Source of the DNA: an uncultured Candidatus Saccharibacteria bacterium
GTDB lineage: Bacteria; Patescibacteria; Saccharimonadia; Saccharimonadales; UBA5946
Length of the DNA: 17,334 bases
Assembly (NCBI GenBank): GCA_946886435.1
Contig: CAMPIR010000007.1
Location: 1 to 17,334 of the forward strand
Direction: 5' to 3'
The position numbers and the translations under genes were made by a program. Shown here piece by piece: positions 12,889 through 17,334 of the stretch. Under the pieces are notes generated by a model. The model saw nothing but the letters and a program-made list of their open reading frames with translations, did not search any database and had not been told where the DNA came from. Within the stretch, counting starts at the first letter, position 1. Each line of letters starts with the position of its first letter.

Positions 12889-12965
12889 GGGCCAGTAGCT
12901 CAGCTGGTTAGAGCACCTGCCTCTTAAGCAGGGTGTCGAGAGTTCAAGTCTCTCCTGGCCCTCCA
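12889..12965 (+). tRNA. trnK: tRNA-Lys (CTT)
   Basis: The cloverleaf is complete. The acceptor GGGCCAG/CTGGCCC pairs perfectly. The anticodon stem is CCTGC/GCAGG with loop CTCTTAA (anticodon CTT), the T arm is GAGAG-TTCAAGT-CTCTC, and CCA is encoded at 12963-12965. The discriminator base is T73 rather than the purine usual for bacterial tRNA-Lys. The 5' end is duplicated 128 bp upstream. Confidence 0.96.
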
Positions 12966-13014
12966 AATAAAGAACACCCTCTTTTCGCTACCGGGGGTGT
13001 TTTTTATTTGGAGG
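12960..13014 (+). terminator. Terminator hairpin overlapping tRNA-Lys 3' end
   Basis: 12960-12979 pairs with 12995-13014 (20 bp with one G-T pair). The stem starts inside the acceptor stem (CC), continues through T73 and CCA, and ends in ACACCC/GGGTGT. T-rich sequence lies at 13000-13009. Forming the whole hairpin would compete with the last two acceptor pairs. Confidence 0.8.
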
Positions 13015-13021
13015 ATTTTAC

Positions 13022-13048
13022 TTGACTCGTGACTTCATTTTGTATACC
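13022..13048 (+). promoter_or_regulatory. Promoter of the copper-type operon
   Basis: TTGACT at 13022-13027 and TATACC at 13043-13048 have a short 15-bp spacer. The -10 lies within the palindrome at 13043-13061. Confidence 0.55.
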
Positions 13049-13061
13049 CTAGGGGGGTATA
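13043..13061. promoter_or_regulatory. CsoR-type operator
   Basis: TATACCCTAGGGGGGTATA has perfect 7-bp arms around a 5-bp centre and the G-tract form of CsoR-family copper operators. It covers the -10 and transcription start of the operon that encodes CsoR, so apo-CsoR should repress and metal should induce. Confidence 0.75.
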
Positions 13062-13073
13062 GGAGGAATGAAA

Positions 13074-13586
13074 ATGTCAAAACATGGAACACACGATCAT
13101 CACATGGATCACAGCCATCATCATGCCGGGCATGAGCAGATGAATCTAAATAAAATGGCAGCTAGTGCGACGCTTCACTGTCTCACGGGCTGCGCTATCG
13201 GCGAGGTCGCGGGACTCGTCATTGGTACGGCACTCGGCTGGGGAAACGTACCGACGATAGTACTCGCAATAGTCCTTGCATTTATCTTCGGGTTTACACT
13301 CTCTACGTTGCCGCTGAAAAAAGCAGGCCTAGGCTTCTTCGCGGCACTATCGATAGTATTTGCTGCCGACACGCTGTCTATCGCCACGATGGAGGTTGTC
13401 GACAACACGGTCATGGCGGTCATCCCTGGCGCCATGAATGCAGGCCTCGTTGAGCCACTGTTTTGGATCAGTATGCCGATCGCGCTCGCCGTCGCCTACG
13501 TTGCTGCGTATCCGGTAAACCGCTACCTACTGACAAAGGGCAAAGGTCATGCACTGGTTATGAAATACCACGGACACAATCACTAA
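13074..13586 (+). CDS. DUF4396 His-rich membrane protein
   Basis: This is 170 aa from the ATG at 13074. AGGAGG at 13061-13066 ends 7 nt before it, while the ATG at 13068 is only 1 nt away. The N-terminal 20 residues carry eight His (HGTHDHHMDHSHHHAGH) and the C-terminus ends HGHNH, both likely metal-binding. The signature HCLTGCAIGEVAG is at 35-47, followed by about four membrane helices (near 41-56, 60-80, 86-105, 130-150). Position behind a CsoR-type operator and before csoR points to copper (or similar soft metal) handling, such as sequestration or transport. The family's biochemistry is not settled, and no CopA or CopZ is adjacent. Confidence 0.88.
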   Translation: MSKHGTHDHHMDHSHHHAGHEQMNLNKMAASATLHCLTGCAIGEVAGLVIGTALGWGNVPTIVLAIVLAFIFGFTLSTLPLKKAGLGFFAALSIVFAADTLSIATMEVVDNTVMAVIPGAMNAGLVEPLFWISMPIALAVAYVAAYPVNRYLLTKGKGHALVMKYHGHNH

Positions 13587-13595
13587 GGAGGTGTT

Positions 13596-13889
13596 ATGAC
13601 GAATACCCATACCCACGGATATTACGAGAACAAAGACCAGGTCCTGAAACGGCTAAAGCGCGCCGAAGGACAGGTTCGTGGGGTCGCCCGTATGGTTGAT
13701 GAAGATACGTACTGTATCGATGTGTTGACTCAGGTGAACGCGGTGCGAGCGGCTCTCGACAAGGTCGCTATCGAGCTGCTGCGCGATCACGCTAGGCACT
13801 GCTTGACCGATAAAAACCTTACTCCAAAAGGCACCAGAGAAAAAGCAGACGAGCTCGTCGACGCAGTCGGTCGCATGTTATCAAGATAA
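13596..13889 (+). CDS. csoR: CsoR/RcnR-family metal-sensing repressor
   Basis: This 97-aa all-helical repressor of the DUF156 family has the conserved opening QVLKRLKRAEGQVRGVARMV at 15-34 and the Cu(I) ligand set C40, H65 and C69 (YC...DHARHC). That is the C-H-C pattern of copper-sensing CsoR rather than the RcnR nickel/cobalt set. It probably binds the palindrome at 13043-13061 and releases DNA on Cu(I) binding. AAGGAGG precedes the ATG, and the gap to the DUF4396 gene is 9 nt: one operon, autoregulated. The N-terminal HTHGYYE is mildly His-rich. Confidence 0.94.
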   Translation: MTNTHTHGYYENKDQVLKRLKRAEGQVRGVARMVDEDTYCIDVLTQVNAVRAALDKVAIELLRDHARHCLTDKNLTPKGTREKADELVDAVGRMLSR

Positions 13890-13904
13890 ATCGGAGGAAA
13901 AACC

Positions 13905-14051
13905 ATGGAAACGAAACCATTACTATACGGACTTATCGGATTCTTTTTAGGCGGATTGATCGTATCGATCGCTGCCACGACGTTCGATAAACCCGTATGC
14001 GTCAGTAATCCACCGCAGACGTCTACCGAACAAAACGTAGAACGGCACTAA
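13905..14051 (+). CDS. 48-aa single-pass membrane peptide of the copper-type operon
   Basis: GGAGG at 13893-13897, 15 nt after the csoR stop, precedes an ATG by 7 nt. The peptide opens METKPLLYGLIGFFLGG, continues as one membrane helix (about residues 6-25), then a polar tail FDKPVCVSNPPQTSTEQ with a single Cys in PVCV, ending NVERH. The opening resembles the membrane anchor in front of DUF305-type domains (from memory). Here the coding stops after the anchor, so it is either a true small protein or a truncated one. It overlaps the kinase gene end by 4 bp, convergently. Confidence 0.7.
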   Translation: METKPLLYGLIGFFLGGLIVSIAATTFDKPVCVSNPPQTSTEQNVERH

Positions 14052-15271
14052 GCCTTTTTTGAGTCGTTCGCTGTAGGTTCTTTCGGCAGGGTAACGGTAA
14101 ATGTCGAGCCCTCGCCGAGCTTGCTAGTCACTTTTATACGACCCCCGTGCAATGTCACGATTCGCTTTGCCCAGTAGAGGCCGAGACCTGTCCCGCCAAC
14201 AGAGATGGATAACGGATTGTTGAGGCGAGAGAATTTGCCAAATAGCTTCGTATGATCGCCGCGTGCGATACCAACACCTTGATCTATGACGGCGATGGAT
14301 ACCGTATCGTCCTGCTGTGATACCTCGAAATCTATACGAGTGTTTTCGGGTGAATATTTGCTTGCGTTATCGAGGATATTTTCGATAACCATTTTCATCC
14401 GTGACCGATCAATCGGTGCGCTGATGCCGGGTTGGTGATAGTTCAGATGTACCTTTTGCTTGCGATCCTGGATCAGCGCATCGTGTTCGTTTATGACTTC
14501 CTGGACGAGCGGTACGAGGTTTACCTCGGTCTTGACGAGGTTTACCTTTCCGGCGTCAACTCTTGCTACTTCCAGGAGGTCGTCGACGATATCGATCTGT
14601 CGGTCGTTGCTGGCGTTGGCGCGTTCTAACATATTGCGAAGTTCGGGGGATATTTTGCCGACATATCCATCCAGGACCATAGACAGATATTGTTTTACGA
14701 CGGTAGCGGGTGTCCTGAGTTGGTGCGAGGCGAGTGATATGAACTCGTCTTTTGCGGCGTTGAGCGCGAGCAGTTTCTCTCGCTGTTTAGCTAGGGTTAC
14801 GGTTCTGGTGGTGAGTCTGCGCTCTCGCCGTTCGGCAAGTTTTGAGTCATGTATATCTGCGCTCGAACCAAACCATTTGACAGCATTGCCGGAGATATCG
14901 TGCATGATCGTTGCACGGCTGATATGCCAACGGTACACGCCGTCATGACGACGCAGTCGATGTTCGATACTGAGCGGATCGCCAGTCCGAAGCGTATGCA
15001 TCCAGGCTGCTTCTGTTGCAGGCATGTCTTCGGGGTGAACGATTTTCCGCCAGGCTTCACCACGCAGGCTTTCACTGTCGAAGCCACTGTATTCATACCA
15101 CTTAGGGTTGAGATAATCGATGGTGCCCAGAGCGGTGACGGTAAAGATCTTGTGAGGCATCACCTCGGCCATGAAGCGTAGTTGGTCGTCGCTACTCACA
15201 AGGGTGCGCACGGGCGGCTGTTCGACGTCCGGAGTTTTTATGCTACCGGTATTTACCTTATCCTTCTTCAT
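14048..15271 (-). CDS. PAS-domain sensor histidine kinase, second copy
   Basis: This 407-aa cytosolic kinase is paralogous to the one at 1537-2709. A PAS/PAC domain spans about 28-145 (TIDYLNPKWYEYSGF at 50-64, HPEDMPATEAAW at 79-90, GVYRWHISRA at 111-120). A coiled linker leads to the HisKA with His183 in SHQLRTPAT. The HATPase has N298/N302, DQGVGI at 330-335 and GGTGLGL at 359-365. All boxes are intact; the G1 box has Gln after Asp. The segment KDEFISLASHQLRTPAT is identical in both kinases. No receiver gene is adjacent; the nearest is at 16910-17284. AGAGGA at 15277-15282 sets the start. A TATACT at 15376-15381 gives a leader of about 100 nt. Confidence 0.93.
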   Translation of the reverse strand: MKKDKVNTGSIKTPDVEQPPVRTLVSSDDQLRFMAEVMPHKIFTVTALGTIDYLNPKWYEYSGFDSESLRGEAWRKIVHPEDMPATEAAWMHTLRTGDPLSIEHRLRRHDGVYRWHISRATIMHDISGNAVKWFGSSADIHDSKLAERRERRLTTRTVTLAKQREKLLALNAAKDEFISLASHQLRTPATVVKQYLSMVLDGYVGKISPELRNMLERANASNDRQIDIVDDLLEVARVDAGKVNLVKTEVNLVPLVQEVINEHDALIQDRKQKVHLNYHQPGISAPIDRSRMKMVIENILDNASKYSPENTRIDFEVSQQDDTVSIAVIDQGVGIARGDHTKLFGKFSRLNNPLSISVGGTGLGLYWAKRIVTLHGGRIKVTSKLGEGSTFTVTLPKEPTANDSKKA

Positions 15272-15375
15272 CCGCGTCCTCTGTGCGAATTAGTGGCTAG
15301 CCTCAGGTCTGTGAGAGATGAGATAGCCCGGATTTGTGAACGTAACCTCTCTTCGGCGATATCTATTTGTATTTT

Positions 15376-15381
15376 AGTATA
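15376..15381 (-). promoter_or_regulatory. -10 box of the second kinase gene
   Basis: TATACT on the minus strand, preceded by GC. The leader of about 98 nt with a Shine-Dalgarno is the longest among the protein genes here. Confidence 0.4.
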
Positions 15382-15413
15382 GCACCCCTGGGGAAAGTCA
15401 TCGATAGGTATTT

Positions 15414-16085
15414 TTACTGCAAGGTAAAAAGTTCGCGCCTGATATGTTCGGTCGGTGCCCCGAGCCGGTAGAGCTCAGCTGCTATGCTGTCGACAAACCG
15501 CTTCGATCCACAGACGTAGTAACGGCCGGCTGGATCGACGATCGATTGGAGGATATCGGGGGTGATTCGTTCGCCTCTCTGGCTGTCGAACAGGTTGGCG
15601 CTAGTCTGCTCCAGTAGCTCTTTGTAGCAGAAGTCATCCTCGCCGCGCGCGCTATAAAGTAGGCTGAGTTTGGTGCTGCCGGCTTCCATTAACTGTTCAC
15701 GAATCATGCTCAGAAACGGAACGATGCCGACCCGACCAGCAATGAGCGTGGTCGGCGGCTGGTCGTTTTCGACAACAAACCGTCCAAATGGTTGCGAGAT
15801 AGCGATCTCCATGCCGATCCGGGCTGTGTCATGAAACCAATTCGTCACGATACCACCGGGCTCACGTTGCACCAGAAACTCGATCATCTCATCGTGCGGC
15901 GCAGAGGCGAACGAGTATTGCCGCAGCAGGGGCGCACCGTCGATGGTTACTCTCATGACGACGTACTGTCCTGCCTGGTACGTATAGCCGGCCGGTCGTG
16001 GGACACGAACCGACAACACGCTCGGCGTAAGCGGCATGATCGTGGCGATCGGTAACGGATGCCAGGCGTAGGGGTCGATAATCAT
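15414..16085 (-). CDS. FNR-like FAD/NAD(P) oxidoreductase
   Basis: This is 223 aa from the ATG at 16085. The longer frame starting at 16226 is rejected because it runs through folD and its promoter. The ferredoxin-reductase fold is clear: an FAD domain with AGQYVVM (38-44) and RQYSFASAP (55-63), then an NAD(P) domain with GRVGIVPFLSMI (117-128), LLYSAR (142-147) and YYVCGSKRFVDSI (189-201). It ends ELFTLQ, where many relatives continue into a 2Fe-2S ferredoxin domain; none is present. The electron partner is unknown. TATACT at 16093-16098 followed by 7 nt and the ATG predicts a leaderless start. It is divergent from folD with a 31-bp gap. Confidence 0.9.
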   Translation of the reverse strand: MIIDPYAWHPLPIATIMPLTPSVLSVRVPRPAGYTYQAGQYVVMRVTIDGAPLLRQYSFASAPHDEMIEFLVQREPGGIVTNWFHDTARIGMEIAISQPFGRFVVENDQPPTTLIAGRVGIVPFLSMIREQLMEAGSTKLSLLYSARGEDDFCYKELLEQTSANLFDSQRGERITPDILQSIVDPAGRYYVCGSKRFVDSIAAELYRLGAPTEHIRRELFTLQ

Positions 16086-16092
16086 TATCCCT

Positions 16093-16098
16093 AGTATA
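16093..16098 (-). promoter_or_regulatory. -10 box of the FNR-like gene
   Basis: TATACT-AGGGATA-ATG on the minus strand: 7 nt between the box and the ATG at 16085. Confidence 0.55.
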
Positions 16099-16103
16099 TC
16101 TGC

Positions 16104-16109
16104 TAGACT
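16104..16109 (+). promoter_or_regulatory. -10 box of folD
   Basis: TAGACT-AGGGAGG-ATG: 7 nt between the box and the ATG at 16117. GGGAGG touches the ATG and so is too close to act as a normal Shine-Dalgarno. Confidence 0.5.
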
Positions 16110-16116
16110 AGGGAGG

Positions 16117-16938
16117 ATGAAATCACTAAATGGCGCAGAACTCGCCGAGTACATAATCGGACGCCAGGCGAAGCAGGTCCGAGGCCTCCGCCAGGCATGG
16201 CATGTCAACCCAAAACTCGCCATCATACAGACCGTCGATAGCCCGGTGATTGATACCTATGTCCGGCTCAAGCAGCGTTACGGTGAGGATGTGTTGATCG
16301 ATGTTGAAAAGCATCGGGTTACGGAAGACGAGGCATTAGTCTTGATCGATCAGCTCAACACAGATCCAGCCGTACATGGCATCATCGTTCAGCTTCCGCT
16401 CTCGGACGGGTCACGAACTGAGGAGCTACTCGAAGCCGTCGCACCTGCAAAAGATGTCGACGCGCTCGGTAGTCGGGCGACACTTGATCCGGCGACGCCG
16501 ATGGCGATCAGCTGGCTGCTTGCTGGCTATAACGTTGAACTGAAGGGCAAAAAGATTGTCATCGTCGGAGCTGGCCGTTTGGTTGGCGCACCGCTGGCAC
16601 GGATGTGGCAGAACTCAGGCTATGACGTAACGGTTGTTGGCGAACCGACCGCTGATCTCGCGACCATCATCCACTCAGCTGACGTCGTCGTTAGCGCGAC
16701 GGGTGTTCCTGGCTTGATAACTAGTGACATGCTTCGTCCCGATACCGTCGTGGTAGACGCCGGCACCAGCAGTGAAGGGGGCAAGATTGTTGGCGATGTT
16801 GCACCCGATGTTCGCGAGCGTCACGATCTGACGATTACCCCCGAAAAGGGCGGCGTTGGACCGCTAACTATCTGCGCACTGTTCGATAACGTGATCCGCG
16901 CGGCGCGTGCTACGACGCAAGACCAAGTGACGTCTTGA
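16117..16938 (+). CDS. folD: Methylenetetrahydrofolate dehydrogenase/cyclohydrolase
   Basis: This 273-aa bifunctional folate enzyme interconverts 5,10-methylene-, methenyl- and 10-formyl-THF. Y48 and K52 fit the YxxxK catalytic pair. VQLPL (91-95), KDVDALG (112-118), the NAD(P) loop GAGRLVGAPL (151-160) and PEKGGVGPLT (242-251) are in order. It is divergent: the nucleotide loop usually reads GRSxxVG, and PCTP is replaced by PATP at 125-128. It is slightly shorter than the usual 280-300 aa. It starts leaderlessly and its 3' end overlaps the receiver gene by 29 bp, convergently. Together with the pterin dehydratase it shows some pterin/folate chemistry in the host. Confidence 0.94.
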   Translation: MKSLNGAELAEYIIGRQAKQVRGLRQAWHVNPKLAIIQTVDSPVIDTYVRLKQRYGEDVLIDVEKHRVTEDEALVLIDQLNTDPAVHGIIVQLPLSDGSRTEELLEAVAPAKDVDALGSRATLDPATPMAISWLLAGYNVELKGKKIVIVGAGRLVGAPLARMWQNSGYDVTVVGEPTADLATIIHSADVVVSATGVPGLITSDMLRPDTVVVDAGTSSEGGKIVGDVAPDVRERHDLTITPEKGGVGPLTICALFDNVIRAARATTQDQVTS

Positions 16939-17284
16939 CGCGCTCAACGACCTGGCGAGGTGTCAGGTCGGCTTTGACGATATAGCTTTCGATACCGAGA
17001 GAACGGATATCTTTCGGTGCTTCTTCTTCTCCGAGATTGGTCAGGATCATAACTGGGATAGTCTTGCCCCAGTCGGTTTTTCGCATCTGTTTCAGAGCCT
17101 CGTCGCCATTCATGAGTGGCATTTGCAGGTCGAGTAGGACGATATCTGGGCTAAACTCTTGGACAAGTGCGATGCCATCGCGACCGTTGTTCGCGATTTG
17201 CACCTCAAAACCATCAGCCTCGAATTTCATTCGGTACATCTGCGAAATAACGCTGTCGTCTTCGATGATAGCGATCTTAGTCAT
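16910..17284 (-). CDS. Receiver-only response regulator, second copy
   Basis: This is 124 aa from the ATG at 17284, chosen over an upstream ATG at 17302 because the receiver fold begins MTKIAIIEDD and a -10 (TACTAT, 17291-17296) lies in between. The acidic pocket is E8/D9/D10, the phospho-acceptor D52 in LLDLQMP, the switch residue T82 and the Lys K104. No output domain is present. It is similar in length and layout to the receiver at 2702-3073. It may be the partner of the orphan kinase at 14048-15271, but two genes lie between them. Confidence 0.93.
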   Translation of the reverse strand: MTKIAIIEDDSVISQMYRMKFEADGFEVQIANNGRDGIALVQEFSPDIVLLDLQMPLMNGDEALKQMRKTDWGKTIPVMILTNLGEEEAPKDIRSLGIESYIVKADLTPRQVVERVKTSLGLAS

Positions 17285-17290
17285 GGTTAA

Positions 17291-17296
17291 ATAGTA
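17291..17296 (-). promoter_or_regulatory. -10 box of the second receiver gene
   Basis: TACTAT on the minus strand is followed by TTAACC (6 nt) and the ATG at 17284. A TTGTCA about 19 bp further upstream could be the -35. Confidence 0.45.
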
Positions 17297-17334
17297 GCAC
17301 ATCTGCAGTGGCTATTGACAATTTATTAAAAACA

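Larger units (their letters stand above)
16088..16114. promoter_or_regulatory. Inverted repeat spanning two divergent promoters
   Basis: TCCCTAGT at 16088-16095 and ACTAGGGA at 16107-16114 are exact 8-bp arms around an 11-bp centre. It fills the 31-bp gap between the two start codons. Each arm overlaps the 3' part of one -10 box and the first transcribed region, so one symmetric DNA element serves two leaderless genes. Confidence 0.55.

Noticed and set aside
16086..16226. N-terminal extension of the FNR-like protein to an ATG at 16226
   Set aside because: It would cross folD's start and both promoters. The residues are Cys/Trp/Arg-rich and unlike an FNR domain; the ATG at 16085 has a promoter at the leaderless distance.

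Overview
The window looks like chromosome from a small-genome Patescibacteria/CPR bacterium, most likely Candidatus Saccharibacteria (TM7). This is an inference. It rests on a MurA with an N-terminal helix-turn-helix domain, divergent minimal FolD and MurB proteins, a solitary sortase, receiver-only response regulators and very short intergenic gaps. All genes read in the standard code. No plasmid, phage, IS or CRISPR hallmark was found.

Layout. 1-1410: three small genes (an ADP-ribosyltransferase-like hypothetical, an unknown 96-aa protein, a DUF1905/YdeI-like protein). The last two are each preceded, about 60 nt upstream, by the same 15-bp element. 1507/1537-3073: a PAS histidine kinase and a receiver-only regulator overlapping by 8 bp. 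3174-4333: a DUF6766-like membrane protein, convergent with a YpfJ-type zinc metallopeptidase. 4427-4504: tRNA-His. 4552-6238: an MDR-family oxidoreductase, divergent from a sortase. 6225-8837 (minus): murB then HTH-murA. 9028-9104: tRNA-Arg. 9313-10191: an EamA transporter, divergent from a pterin carbinolamine dehydratase plus zinc-ribbon pair. 11139-12707: a large unknown membrane protein. 12889-12965: tRNA-Lys, with a copy of its own 5' end 128 bp upstream. 13022-14051: a copper-type operon (DUF4396 protein, CsoR, 48-aa membrane peptide) with a CsoR-like palindrome on its promoter. 14048-15271: a second PAS kinase. 15414-16938: an FNR-like flavoprotein, divergent from folD. 16910-17284: a second receiver-only regulator.

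Expression logic. Two kinds of gene start are visible. At least eight genes have a -10 hexamer ending 6 or 7 nt before the ATG (exactly 7 in six cases), so their mRNAs should start at or next to the ATG (leaderless). Most others, especially second genes of operons, have a Shine-Dalgarno at normal spacing. All three tRNA genes run directly into a long hairpin whose stem begins with the encoded CCA itself.

Most distinctive points: a perfect 18-bp palindrome on the promoter of the HTH-MurA fusion, suggesting a cell-wall enzyme that represses its own gene; the CCA-embedded terminators; the leaderless promoter set; the partial tRNA-Lys duplication; and two paralogous kinases sharing an HQLRTP H-box. 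All regulatory claims are inferred from sequence alone.
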